This document shows, piece by piece, positions 25,056 to 33,030 of a stretch of 33,030 bases of DNA. This DNA comes from CALCKU01 sp964571595. Lineage in GTDB: Bacteria; Pseudomonadota; Alphaproteobacteria; Caulobacterales; Maricaulaceae. Every line of letters starts with the position of its first letter. The first letter of the stretch is position 1. The stretch is from NCBI GenBank assembly GCA_964571595.1, contig CAZNCJ010000022.1:1-33030 (forward strand). Direction: 5' to 3'. The position numbers and the translations under genes are program-made. The notes beneath the pieces are model-generated. The model had not been told where the DNA came from and made no database searches. It was given only the letters and a program-made list of their open reading frames with translations.

Positions 25056-26378
25056 CTATCCTGCGACCTCTGCAAGACGTTCTGCGTAAGTACCGTTTTT
25101 CAAAATTTCGATAGCTTTTTTCAACTGGTAATCATCTTCAATCTCGAAATCCTCTGGAGGATAGTCGATGACTAATTCGGTTTCTTCTGTTTCCTCCTTT
25201 TCCGCATCGCTTTCATTTGCAATGGAGTTGAGAAGATCGGATTCACGTCTGATTTTGCCCTTTGCCTTATCCTCAGGAACGGCAGAGACAGCAATATCTG
25301 GGTCAATGCCGGTCCCTTGAATAGAACGACCAGCCGGTGTGTAATAACGCTCTGTCGTCAGGCGGAGCGCCCCGTCTCGACCACCTCGCAGAGGAATGAC
25401 GGATTGGACAGAGCCTTTACCAAATGAGGTCATGCCGATAATAAGCCCGCGACCGCGGTCTTGTATTGCCCCAGCGACAATTTCAGAAGCCGAAGCCGCT
25501 GCTCCGTCAATAAGCACGATCAGAGGCACATTTTTGAAAATTTCACCGCGCTGAGCATTATAGCGCTCAGTGTCATGTGCTTGACGTCCGCGGGTTGAAA
25601 CGACCTCGCCGCCATCCAGAAATGCGCTGGAGACTTGAACTGACTGATCAAGTAATCCGCCCGGATTTCCGCGTAGGTCTAGAATAAGTCCCGGGATTTT
25701 TCCGCCAAATTCTTTTTTCAGGGCATTCGCAGAATCAATTAAGGAGTTGTTTGTCTTCTCATTGAACTGGGAAATGCGCAAATATCCGACCCCGTCCTTG
25801 ATCTCATGCTTAACGACTTTGCGTTTAATAATCTCGCGTACCATCGTGATTTCGAGCGGGTCTTCGCCTTCGCGTATCACGGTGAGTGTAATGGGCTCCC
25901 CCGGCTTGCCGCGCATTAGATCGACAGCCTCTGATAAGCTCAGACCGACAATGCTTTTGCCGTCAATTTCAGTAATAAAGTCACCGGATTTAACACCTGC
26001 CCGTTTTGCGGGTGTGTCATCAATGGGCGAGACAACTTTTACAAACCCTTCCTCTGTCGTCACTTCCATACCCAGACCACCATATTCACCACTTGTAGAG
26101 GTTTGGAGGTCACGGAAATTATCAGGACTGACATAGCTGGAATGTGGGTCCAGCGATTGAAGCATGCCGTTAATGGCTTCCTCGATCAATTCACTATCAT
26201 CAAACGTGACAACATAATCTTCACGTACTCTTGCCAGTACGACCGCAAAAAGCTCTAATTGTTCAAATGTATCAGAGTTTTTCGGACGCTCTACGGCAAT
26301 GGCTGTGTTTTCCTGACTTGCAAAGGCAAACAGGCTAACGGCAGCTATAGTGCCGAGTACGGGTAGAAAATATTTCAT
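25056..26378 (-). CDS. ctpA: S41-family C-terminal processing peptidase CtpA (first tandem copy)
   Basis: A 440-residue S41 protease. Seen: a signal peptide (MKYFLPVLGTIAAVSLFAFA), LDPHSSYVSPDNF, a PDZ domain with GGLGMEV and AGVKSGDFI, RGNPGGLLDQ, nucleophile Ser296 in ASASEIVAG and Lys321 in SFGKGSVQ. A TTG at 26402 would add eight residues, but AAGGAG (26388-26393) sits nine bases before ATG 26376-26378, which gives a clean signal peptide. It carries a strongly acidic segment near the C-terminus (about 382-402, ESDAEKEETEETE) that the sister copy lacks. It follows envC with a 134 bp gap, the usual alphaproteobacterial neighbour. That gap may hold its own promoter, though none is obvious. 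Confidence 0.94.
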   Translation of the reverse strand: MKYFLPVLGTIAAVSLFAFASQENTAIAVERPKNSDTFEQLELFAVVLARVREDYVVTFDDSELIEEAINGMLQSLDPHSSYVSPDNFRDLQTSTSGEYGGLGMEVTTEEGFVKVVSPIDDTPAKRAGVKSGDFITEIDGKSIVGLSLSEAVDLMRGKPGEPITLTVIREGEDPLEITMVREIIKRKVVKHEIKDGVGYLRISQFNEKTNNSLIDSANALKKEFGGKIPGLILDLRGNPGGLLDQSVQVSSAFLDGGEVVSTRGRQAHDTERYNAQRGEIFKNVPLIVLIDGAAASASEIVAGAIQDRGRGLIIGMTSFGKGSVQSVIPLRGGRDGALRLTTERYYTPAGRSIQGTGIDPDIAVSAVPEDKAKGKIRRESDLLNSIANESDAEKEETEETELVIDYPPEDFEIEDDYQLKKAIEILKNGTYAERLAEVAG

Positions 26379-26512
26379 ATTTTGCGACTCCTTAACGTCC
26401 AATTGACGCCGCGTTATTTCGTGTAGTCTAGCGGGGTAAAATGTCCCTGACTAGTCTTGCATGTGTAGAATGACTTAATTTTGATATTTTCTTCATCTCA
26501 CAAATTTTCTGA

Positions 26513-27787
26513 CTATTGAGACTTTGCAAAATGAGTGCCTATCCAGGGTTTAGGGTTGAGGGGGCGACCATTTTTTCTAAATTCTAGGTAAAGCTCGCCT
26601 TTTTGGGCAAGATTTGAAGGCATACGGCCCACAGGCTCTCCGATTTTTAACTTATCGCCAGTGTCGACATAAATATCACCAAGCCCCGTGAGCAGTATGA
26701 AATAATCGTCACCGACATTTAATATGACGACATTTTCATAATTCTTAAACGGGCCGGAAAACTCCACTCGCCCGTCAAAAGGCGCAATGACTTGCGCCCG
26801 CGCCGAAGTTCTATAGCTAAGGCCTTTATGATTTTGCCCATATGATTTTACGAGTTTACCCGTAACAGGCGCGCGTAATGTACCGCGGGCTTTGGCAAAG
26901 TCTGAACGAAAGCTATTCGCGCTTTTGTTGGGACGGGAATTTGAGGCTGTTTTGTTCTTGTGAGGTTTTAATCTGGGGCGCACCTCTTGGGGTGAGCGTT
27001 TTAAGATGATGGTTTTCCCGGGCTTAACGCGTGGAGCCACACCTTTAGCCTGACTTTCAAATCTGGAAATCAGCTCTCGGAGGTCCTCGGCCTCAGATGC
27101 CAATTGTTTAGCCTTGGCCTGCTCTTGACGTGTCTTGGACGATATGGACTTCTTGAGCGTGCTTTTTTTCTGCACCAGAGATTTAATCTGTTTGCGCTTT
27201 TTAAGTAAGGCCGTTTCCGTGCTGGCCAGTTTTTTTTGCTGTTTTAGAGTGCGCCGCTCAAGGGTTTGTATGTCTTGGAGCTGCGAGCTTAGATTATCAG
27301 CTTTGACTTGCAAGTCCTGACTAATAACGGACATGAGGTGGTGGGTACGTACACTATCCAAGGGGCTTGTTTGCGAACCCATAAATTGCGGTGGCGGAGT
27401 GGCCTGTATGGATTGCAATGACCCCAATAAGGTGATTAAGGCGTTGCGGTCTAAGAAGAGTGCTTCTTTTATGTCGTTTTCTGTCCCTTGAATATCTTTG
27501 AGTTCATTTTCGATTTTATAGACCTGTTTTTCATGGGCCGCTGTCTCGCCAGCGGTTTTAATCAGGTCTTGTTGTAACTTTTTGAGATCTTTTTCTAAGG
27601 CCCGGTTTTGCTTGCTGAGTTTCTCCGTGTTTTCCTTGGCGGCTTTCTGGGCATCTTCCAACTTATCTAAAGCCTCCGGGTTTATTTCACCGGTCAGAGG
27701 CGTTTGTGCCAGAGTATTGCCTATTCCAATCCCGCCATAAGCCAAGATGAGAAGTGCGCGCAAACTTATGTGTGCAAATCGAAGCAT
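26513..27787 (-). CDS. envC: Murein hydrolase activator EnvC (LytM-like)
   Basis: A 424-residue exported protein. Seen: an N-terminal signal sequence ending near TLAQ, a long coiled coil (about 35-255, rich in Lys, Glu, Leu and Gln), a basic Pro/Lys/Asn-rich linker, and a C-terminal M23/LytM domain (about 300-420: LRAPVTGKLVKSYG, GRVEFSGPF, LEFRKNGRPLNPKPWIG). The zinc-ligand histidines of active M23 peptidases are not conserved; for example LYLEF replaces the HxH strand. That fits EnvC-type activators, which switch on amidases during cell separation rather than cutting peptidoglycan. It sits between rlmH and ctpA. Confidence 0.9.
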   Translation of the reverse strand: MLRFAHISLRALLILAYGGIGIGNTLAQTPLTGEINPEALDKLEDAQKAAKENTEKLSKQNRALEKDLKKLQQDLIKTAGETAAHEKQVYKIENELKDIQGTENDIKEALFLDRNALITLLGSLQSIQATPPPQFMGSQTSPLDSVRTHHLMSVISQDLQVKADNLSSQLQDIQTLERRTLKQQKKLASTETALLKKRKQIKSLVQKKSTLKKSISSKTRQEQAKAKQLASEAEDLRELISRFESQAKGVAPRVKPGKTIILKRSPQEVRPRLKPHKNKTASNSRPNKSANSFRSDFAKARGTLRAPVTGKLVKSYGQNHKGLSYRTSARAQVIAPFDGRVEFSGPFKNYENVVILNVGDDYFILLTGLGDIYVDTGDKLKIGEPVGRMPSNLAQKGELYLEFRKNGRPLNPKPWIGTHFAKSQ

Positions 27788-27809
27788 GGCTTATCGCTTT
27801 AAGGTGATT

Positions 27810-28286
27810 TTATTCTCGGTGATAGGGGGTAGATGCTAAAATTGACAAAGCACGGTAAACTTGCTCGGCCAGCATGACCCGCACTAATTTATGTGGCCAT
27901 GTCTGCGAACCTAAGGCCCAGTTCGTGAGGGGGCTTGGTAAGGCGTCTGGTTCAAATCCGTCCGCGCCGCCTATAACGAAACTGACCTGACGATAGCCCT
28001 CATCACGCCAGCTTGCGATCTGGGCGGCGATCTGTGGCGATGTCAGGGTTTTACCGCGCTCATCTAAAATAACATAATGGTGTGCGGATTTATCGGAATT
28101 GGGCGGGAGTAAAATTTCGGTTTCCGCCTTGCGCGATTTAGCCCCCCTCAAATCGACTTGCTGTTCCTGGATCTGGCTTATGCCGAGATTTCGCGAAAGG
28201 CGCTGTGCCCGTTCAATATAATCATCTACCAATTCGCGTTCCGGACCTTTGCGTATAACCCCGCCGGCGCGTAAAATAAGTTTCAT
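27810..28286 (-). CDS. rlmH: 23S rRNA (pseudouridine-1915-N3)-methyltransferase RlmH
   Basis: A 158-residue SPOUT-class methyltransferase that modifies pseudouridine 1915 of 23S rRNA on assembled ribosomes. Seen: LDERGKTLTS, FVIGGADG (103-110) for S-adenosylmethionine binding, the TWPHKLVRVMLAEQVYRA region and the C-terminal PYHRE signature. A TTG at 28292 would add two residues; ATG 28284-28286 matches the normal MKLILRAGG start. No strong ribosome site is visible. It lies 21 bp after rsfS in a conserved ribosome-function pair. Confidence 0.96.
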   Translation of the reverse strand: MKLILRAGGVIRKGPERELVDDYIERAQRLSRNLGISQIQEQQVDLRGAKSRKAETEILLPPNSDKSAHHYVILDERGKTLTSPQIAAQIASWRDEGYRQVSFVIGGADGFEPDALPSPLTNWALGSQTWPHKLVRVMLAEQVYRALSILASTPYHRE

Positions 28287-28307
28287 GAACAATCAGTGCG
28301 CAAGGAC

Positions 28308-28751
28308 TTAGTCTTGCACTTCATAAGCACCTACAGATTGCAGGCTTTCGGGTAGGGGTACTGACCATATTTTTTCGAGGTTATAAAAGGCTCTGACTTC
28401 GGGTTTGAAGATGTGCAAAATCACATCTCCCGCATCAATTAAAACCCAATCTGAGGCTTCTAGACCTTCAATGCCCATATCCTTTTGACCATCCGCCTTT
28501 AAGGCGCGGATGACATAATCAGCAAGCGCATTTACATGGCGATTAGAGCGCCCAGAGGTCACGATCATATAATCGGCAACTGAGGACTTTTCGCTTATGT
28601 CTATAGTGATAGTATCTTGCGCAGAGTTTTCTTCTAAATTTGCAAGTATGAGGTCCGAGAGGGCTTTCGCCGCGTCTTTTCCGGGAGCTGGCGCCGTAGC
28701 GTTGGCAAGGCTTTTTGTAGTCAGGGTAATCTCCATTCTCGATTCTGACAT
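28308..28751 (-). CDS. rsfS: Ribosomal silencing factor RsfS
   Basis: A 147-residue protein of the RsfS/Iojap family, which binds L14 on the large subunit and prevents subunit joining under starvation. Seen: DTITIDISEKSSVADYMIV, SGRSNRHVNALAD, the GLEASDWVLIDAGDVILHIF core and RAFYNLEKIWS near the end. The first 25 or so residues before the core are low in conservation. It is 63 bp downstream of nadD and 21 bp before rlmH, the standard nadD-rsfS-rlmH order. Confidence 0.96.
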   Translation of the reverse strand: MSESRMEITLTTKSLANATAPAPGKDAAKALSDLILANLEENSAQDTITIDISEKSSVADYMIVTSGRSNRHVNALADYVIRALKADGQKDMGIEGLEASDWVLIDAGDVILHIFKPEVRAFYNLEKIWSVPLPESLQSVGAYEVQD

Positions 28752-28814
28752 CTCTATCCTAACATAGTTTTTATTTATTCACCATGAGGGATTTTAAGAT
28801 TATGACTTTTTGTT

Positions 28815-29411
28815 CTATGCCCTGATGGCGGTTGAAGACAGAGGATTTAAAGGCGGAGTTAAATAGGTCCAAGCCGGAGCGTGACTAAAGGCCAGTAATT
28901 TTGCATCTGCTTCTGCAAGACGGGCATGGCTGAATTGACGGGCAACACGGCCAAGGCGGGGCCGGATATTATCGCGTGCGTTTTTTCCAGGTCTGGAGAT
29001 AATAGCAATCGGCACAGTTTTCAGAATACCTTGCCAATCCTGCCATTTAGGCAGTTGCAGAAAATTATCCGCGCCCATTAAAAACACAAATCGGTTTTGT
29101 GGCCATTTTTGACGGGCACGTTTGAGCATATCAATAGTGTAATGCGTTTGGAAATCCCGCTCTATATGACTAATCCGCATAGAAAAGGGCAGGTTAAGCT
29201 GTTCTACGGTTTTGACGCGTTGCTCATAAGCGGGCTGGGTGGGTTTGAGAGGGTTTTGCGGGCTGACAATCCACCAGATTTGATCAAGCCCAAGTCGGGA
29301 TATCCCGCATTGCGCCACATGCATATGCCCGGCATGGGCCGGATTAAACGTGCCTGCCAGCAGGCCTATGGAGAGGCCGTTATGCGTTGCCATAATGTTT
29401 GATGACCCCAT
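28815..29411 (-). CDS. nadD: Nicotinate-nucleotide adenylyltransferase NadD
   Basis: A 198-residue enzyme that makes nicotinate adenine dinucleotide in NAD synthesis. Seen: GLLAGTFNPAHAGHMHVAQ, with the HxGH nucleotidyl-transfer motif, SPQNPLKPTQP, FLMGADNFLQLPKWQDW, and the C-terminal SSTAIRA. The protein ends at SSTAIRA, about 20 residues short of E. coli NadD, with the stop immediately after; I believe short tails are common in Alphaproteobacteria. An alternative ATG at 29391-29393 would remove six residues; neither start has a strong ribosome site. It lies 27 bp after proA. Confidence 0.95.
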   Translation of the reverse strand: MGSSNIMATHNGLSIGLLAGTFNPAHAGHMHVAQCGISRLGLDQIWWIVSPQNPLKPTQPAYEQRVKTVEQLNLPFSMRISHIERDFQTHYTIDMLKRARQKWPQNRFVFLMGADNFLQLPKWQDWQGILKTVPIAIISRPGKNARDNIRPRLGRVARQFSHARLAEADAKLLAFSHAPAWTYLTPPLNPLSSTAIRA

Positions 29412-29438
29412 ATTGTGAGGGTAGGTCAGTTCGCGAAA

Positions 29439-30707
29439 TCATGGCCGTGTGTGACCTTTACCGCGCACTGTATATTTATAAGTGGTGAGATGTTGCGCCC
29501 CGACAGGGCCGCGTGCGTGCAGGCGGCCTGTTGCAATACCTATCTCGGCCCCAAAGCCAAATTCGCCTCCATCGGCAAATTGTGTCGAGCTGTTATGCAT
29601 GACAATGGCACTATCGACATCACGTAAGAACCTCTCGGCGATCTCGGCTTTTTGCGTAATGATAGCATCGGTATGCCCGCTGCCATAATGCTCGATATGA
29701 TCAAGAGCGGCGTCAATGCCGGAGACAGTTTTAATGTTTAAAATCGCGGCGAGATGTTCTGTGAAATAATCCGCATCACTTGCAGGCTTTATTCCTGAAT
29801 GGGCTTTGCACGCCAGTGCGTCCCCGCGTAGCTCGCAACCCGCATCAATGAGGGACTGCGCAAGATCAGGTAAAGCTTTGGGCGCTATCTCACTGTCGAT
29901 CAATAAGGTTTCAGTAGAACCGCAAACACCCGTTCTGCGCAGTTTGGCATTGAGTAAAACCTCACGGGCCATTTCCAGGTCAGCCTCTGCGTGAATATAG
30001 CTATGACAGAGCCCTTCCAGATGGGCGAGGACAGGAACGCGCGCGTCATTTTGAACACGCGCTATCAAGTTTTTCCCGCCTCGCGGGATGATAAGATCTA
30101 CAGTTTGGTCTAGCCCGCCTAAAAGTAAGCCGACAGCGGCGCGGTCTGTCGTATTGATTAATTGTACGCTGTCTTTGGGTAAGCCTGCTTGCTCTAGCCC
30201 GCGCGAAAGAGCGGCATGTATAGCGCCGCTCGAATTTTGACTCTCCGAGCCTGCGCGTAAAATACAGGCATTGCCAGACTTCAAGCATAGCGCACCAGCA
30301 TCGGCTGTCACATTTGGGCGGCTTTCATATATCATCCCGATGACACCAATAGGCACACGGACTTTGGAAAAGTTCAGGCCATTGGGTTGGGCCCAGCTAT
30401 CATCGGTTTGACCAACAGGGTCGGGCAGGGCGGCTATGTCTTTTATGCCTTTAGCGATAGAGGCGACGCGGTCCGCATCGAGCTTTAATCTATCGAGCAT
30501 GGCCGCTGAGAGCCCCTTTTGCTCGGCAAGGGTCATATCTTTTGCGTTTGCGCTCAATATGTCCGCTTGCGCGGTCTCGATCTCGCGGGCCATAGCTTCA
30601 AGCGCCGCGTTCTTCGTTTCAGTTGAGGCCAGACGTAAGCTGCGTGCTGCCGCGCGTGCGTTCGCACCCAAGCTGTTCATATAATTTTTGAGGTGTGTTT
30701 CGTCCAT
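29439..30707 (-). CDS. proA: Gamma-glutamyl phosphate reductase
   Basis: A 422-residue NADPH-dependent enzyme, the second step of proline synthesis from glutamate. Seen: VPIGVIGMIYESRPNVTADA, LKSGNACILRAGSE, LIIPRGGKNLI and the catalytic Cys262 in RRTGVCGSTETLL. The C-terminal EFGFGAEIGIATGRLHARGP is typical. Its start shares one base with the stop of proB, so the two subunit enzymes of glutamate-5-semialdehyde production are translationally coupled. Confidence 0.97.
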   Translation of the reverse strand: MDETHLKNYMNSLGANARAAARSLRLASTETKNAALEAMAREIETAQADILSANAKDMTLAEQKGLSAAMLDRLKLDADRVASIAKGIKDIAALPDPVGQTDDSWAQPNGLNFSKVRVPIGVIGMIYESRPNVTADAGALCLKSGNACILRAGSESQNSSGAIHAALSRGLEQAGLPKDSVQLINTTDRAAVGLLLGGLDQTVDLIIPRGGKNLIARVQNDARVPVLAHLEGLCHSYIHAEADLEMAREVLLNAKLRRTGVCGSTETLLIDSEIAPKALPDLAQSLIDAGCELRGDALACKAHSGIKPASDADYFTEHLAAILNIKTVSGIDAALDHIEHYGSGHTDAIITQKAEIAERFLRDVDSAIVMHNSSTQFADGGEFGFGAEIGIATGRLHARGPVGAQHLTTYKYTVRGKGHTRP

Positions 30708-31828
30708 TACATATCCACCATATTGTCCCGATGTATAACCGCATCCCCGTTATAATAGCCAAGGGCCGTCGTTATATCACCTGATTTTAATCCCTGAATT
30801 TTTGCGACATCAGTCGCGCTATAGGCGCTTAACCCGCGCGCGATTTCGCGTCCTGAAAAGATGATTTTCACCGCATCACCTTTGTTAAACTCGCCTGAAA
30901 CAGAGCTTATGCCTGCGGCCAGTAGGCTTTTGCCATTTCCTAAGGCTGTTGCGGCGCCTGCATCTATCTCTATAGAGCCGTTTGGCTTTAAGCTGGCTTT
31001 TATCCAATGGCGTCTGGCATTTAACGGGCTGTCTTTGGCTTGAAACCAGCTCGATTTCGCCCCTTGTTTTAAACGCTTGATAGGGTGCGCGGCGGTGCCG
31101 TCCATAACACACATATGGCAACCCGCTTCATTGGCGATTTGGGCTGCGAGTAATTTTGTCGCCATGCCGCCCGAACCCATCTGAACGGATTGGTTTATCC
31201 CGCCGCCCATAGACAGAATGTCTGCGCTAAGCTCTGTGATGAGAGGGATGTGCTTAGCGTCTTGGCTTTGGCGCGGATCAGCGGTGTATAGTCCGTCAAT
31301 ATCTGAGAGCAATATCAGCGTATCAGCACCCAACATTTGGGCTGTGCGCGCTGCCAGCCTGTCATTATCTCCGTAGCGGATTTCATCAGTGGCTACAGTA
31401 TCGTTTTCATTGATGATCGGGACTGTGCCAAGGGCCAGTAATGTCTTAAGTGTTGAGCGGGCATTTAATCCACGCTGTCTGTTTTCAGTATCATTCAAGG
31501 TAAACAAGGCTTGGGCGGTCATGATATCATGTTTGCCCAAGGCCTGTGCATAGGCTTGGGTAAGTTGTGACTGACCTGTCGCGGCGCAGGCTTGTTTTTC
31601 TGATAAAGAGAGTTTTCGCGTTGATAGGCCGAGCATTTGCCGTCCAATCGCAATCGCGCCAGACGATACGATCACGACCTCAATGCCATCCGATTTGAGT
31701 ACGGCGATATCGTCACACAGACTTTGCAACCAATCTGTGCGAATACCAATCTGTTTATCGACCAGCAGGGCCGAGCCGATTTTAACAATGAGGCGTCGGG
31801 ACGGTGTGAATGGATTTAAGGCTGCCAT
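30707..31828 (-). CDS. proB: Glutamate 5-kinase
   Basis: A 373-residue kinase for the first step of proline synthesis, the usual point of proline feedback. Seen: an amino-acid-kinase domain with RLIVKIGSALLVD, VIVSSGAIAIGRQML, PIINENDTVATDEIRYGDND and MGSGGMATKLLAAQIA, then a C-terminal PUA domain (about 280-370, with GAATALGNGKSLLAAGI and GDAVIHRDNM). The start overlaps the end of obgE by 13 bp. The full-length form with PUA is retained. Confidence 0.97.
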   Translation of the reverse strand: MAALNPFTPSRRLIVKIGSALLVDKQIGIRTDWLQSLCDDIAVLKSDGIEVVIVSSGAIAIGRQMLGLSTRKLSLSEKQACAATGQSQLTQAYAQALGKHDIMTAQALFTLNDTENRQRGLNARSTLKTLLALGTVPIINENDTVATDEIRYGDNDRLAARTAQMLGADTLILLSDIDGLYTADPRQSQDAKHIPLITELSADILSMGGGINQSVQMGSGGMATKLLAAQIANEAGCHMCVMDGTAAHPIKRLKQGAKSSWFQAKDSPLNARRHWIKASLKPNGSIEIDAGAATALGNGKSLLAAGISSVSGEFNKGDAVKIIFSGREIARGLSAYSATDVAKIQGLKSGDITTALGYYNGDAVIHRDNMVDM

Positions 31829-32898
31829 CCGCTCGTCTCGTTTATGTCCTTATCTGGATTGGCCAGCTTATCTTGGGCTGCCTGTCTGATTTCAGCCTCA
31901 ACCATGCGTCTTTTGGCGACATGTTGATAGACGGCCGAGAGAACGGGGCGCAGACCTTGTCCTGCCACACTTGAAATTGGCAGGGGTGTATGGCCGCAAA
32001 CCTTCGCGACAGCTTGCGTAGCATTTTGTATATGTGCTTCGTCAAGTGCGTCGCATTTGGTCAGGACTACAATTTCGGGCTTGTCTTCCAGCCCTTCATC
32101 ATAATTGATCAGTTCCTGCCGGATGGTCACATAATCAGCAGCCGGGTCTTCGACAGAAGCGTCTACAAGATGCAAAATCGCGGCGCAGCGTTCCACATGG
32201 CCCAGAAAACGGTGGCCCAGCCCAACCCCTTCACTGGCCCCTTCTATGAGGCCGGGCAGATCAGCCAGCACAAAGCGTTCTGTGGTGCCGAGATTTACGA
32301 CGCCCAGATGCGGATGTAGTGTTGTAAAGGGATAGTCCGCCGTTTTGGGCTTGGCAGCAGATACGGCGGAAAGAAAGGTAGACTTGCCAGCATTAGGCAA
32401 TCCGACAAGTCCGGCATCAGCCAATAATTTTAAACGTAACCATACCCAGCGTTCTTCGCCGTCTTCTCCGGGATTGGCTTTACGCGGGGCCTGATTTGTC
32501 GAGGTCTTGAACCGTGCATTCCCCCAGCCGCCATTTCCGCCTTTGGCCAAGAGGGCGCGTTGACCATCTTGTGTCATGTCGACTAAGAGCGTGTCATCTT
32601 CTGCATCAATGATTTGCGTCCCTACGGGGACTTTAAGCTCTACCGTGTCACCAGCAGGGCCCGCTCGGTCACGTCCCATGCCGTGTACGCCAGTGCCGGC
32701 TTTGAAATGTTGCTTATATCTATAATCAATCAGCGTATTGAGGTCGCTTGTGGCCACAGCCCATACATCGCCCCCTTTGCCGCCATCCCCGCCATTGGGG
32801 CCGCCAAAGGCAATATATTTTTCGCGCCGGAAGGAGACACAGCCTGCACCGCCATTTCCGGATTTGACGAAAATTTTTGCTTGATCGAGAAATTTCAT
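31816..32898 (-). CDS. obgE: GTPase Obg/CgtA
   Basis: A 360-residue ribosome-associated GTPase needed for 50S maturation and growth control. Seen: the glycine-rich Obg domain at 1-158 (GNGGAGCVSFRREKYIAFGG, GGDGGKGGDV), G1 GLPNAGKS (166-173), G3 DLPG (213-216), a G4 element TKCD (280-283, with Thr in place of the usual Asn), and G5 ISS (308-310). The C-terminal extension is short. AAGGTGAAAAG directly precedes the ATG. It heads the obgE-proB-proA-nadD run and starts 12 bp after the stop of the preceding partial gene. Confidence 0.97.
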   Translation of the reverse strand: MKFLDQAKIFVKSGNGGAGCVSFRREKYIAFGGPNGGDGGKGGDVWAVATSDLNTLIDYRYKQHFKAGTGVHGMGRDRAGPAGDTVELKVPVGTQIIDAEDDTLLVDMTQDGQRALLAKGGNGGWGNARFKTSTNQAPRKANPGEDGEERWVWLRLKLLADAGLVGLPNAGKSTFLSAVSAAKPKTADYPFTTLHPHLGVVNLGTTERFVLADLPGLIEGASEGVGLGHRFLGHVERCAAILHLVDASVEDPAADYVTIRQELINYDEGLEDKPEIVVLTKCDALDEAHIQNATQAVAKVCGHTPLPISSVAGQGLRPVLSAVYQHVAKRRMVEAEIRQAAQDKLANPDKDINETSGWQP

Positions 32899-32910
32899 CT
32901 TTTCACCTTG

Positions 32911-33030
32911 TCAGACTTCATGGCGATATTTTCCTATTTTATCAAGCGTTTCGCCTTCAATACTGGTTTTTGTCGCGCAGATCATCTGGTTCAGCTCGAT
33001 AGCAAAGGGGAGGGCGGGCGCATTTTCCAT
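32911..33030 (-). CDS. unidentified gene, C-terminal part (5' end at or beyond window edge)
   Basis: A minus-strand frame enters from the right edge and stops with TGA at 32911-32913, 12 bp before the obgE start. Thirty-nine residues are visible, ending in TLDKIGKYRHEV. The last three window bases encode an in-frame Met, which could be the true start or an internal residue. No motif is recognised. In many Alphaproteobacteria the gene before obgE is a GNAT acetyltransferase, but this tail does not confirm that. The tight spacing suggests the same transcript as obgE. Confidence 0.45.
   Translation of the reverse strand: MENAPALPFAIELNQMICATKTSIEGETLDKIGKYRHEV

Noticed and set aside
26513..27787. 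EnvC as a broken peptidase
   Set aside because: Loss of M23 zinc ligands is the expected state for EnvC-type activators.
28815..28840. NadD truncated by a frameshift
   Set aside because: The protein ends right after the conserved SSTAIRA motif and no lost tail is visible in the other frames; short tails appear usual in this class.
1..33030. tRNA, rRNA, CRISPR array, insertion sequence, prophage or defence island
   Set aside because: I saw no cloverleaf, regular spacer-repeat unit, transposase or phage gene; nearly all sequence is accounted for by conserved genes.

Overview
This 33 kb window is a chromosomal housekeeping segment from an alphaproteobacterium, probably a relative of the Caulobacterales/Maricaulales/Hyphomonadaceae. 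The support for that is a hybrid histidine kinase of the CckA type, a recA gene preceded by an alphaproteobacterial SOS box (GTTC-N7-GTTC), an AtpD with a Lys/Ala/Pro-rich N-terminal tail, a DksA with a single cysteine, and the gene order obgE-proB-proA-nadD-rsfS-rlmH-envC-ctpA-deacetylase-rppH. By eye the base composition is near 50% GC, modest for that group. Genus or species cannot be assigned from this window alone.

Layout. (1) 1-3491: a truncated MoxR-type AAA+ ATPase on the minus strand, dksA on plus, and a large DUF885 lipoprotein metallopeptidase on minus, convergent with dksA. (2) 3492-10587, plus strand: cckA, recA with its SOS box, a structured intergenic region with a clear terminator, alaS, and a small VOC-family protein. 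(3) 10600-11253, minus: a small transaldolase, divergent from priA (11306-13480, plus). (4) 13538-14467: a cupin/JmjC-like HxD...H protein. (5) 14736-20435, plus: the F1 sector of ATP synthase (atpH-A-G-D-C), with a 63-residue Cys-motif protein wedged between atpD and atpC, and a MOSC-domain gene directly after atpC. (6) 20450-33030, minus: a nearly uninterrupted array. In transcription order it is the tail of an unidentified gene, obgE, proB, proA, nadD, rsfS, rlmH, envC, two tandem ctpA-type proteases, a divergent polysaccharide deacetylase, rppH and an MFS exporter.

How the genes fit together. The minus array joins ribosome maturation (ObgE, RsfS, RlmH), proline and NAD synthesis (ProAB, NadD), envelope/peptidoglycan remodelling (EnvC, CtpA x2, deacetylase) and RNA decay (RppH). 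Several of its genes overlap or abut, so translation is probably coupled. The plus-strand blocks cover cell-cycle control (CckA), recombination and replication restart (RecA, PriA), translation (AlaS) and energy conversion (F1-ATPase).

No rRNA, tRNA, CRISPR array, insertion sequence, prophage or defence island was seen. No gap between genes exceeds about 300 bp, and I found no clear new multi-gene system. The points most worth a second look are the TRASH-like mini-protein inside the F1 operon, the deacetylase-family protein that has lost its usual metal-site motifs, the missing second zinc site in PriA, the tandem ctpA pair, and the repeats and structured elements in the intergenic regions before the atp operon and between recA and alaS.
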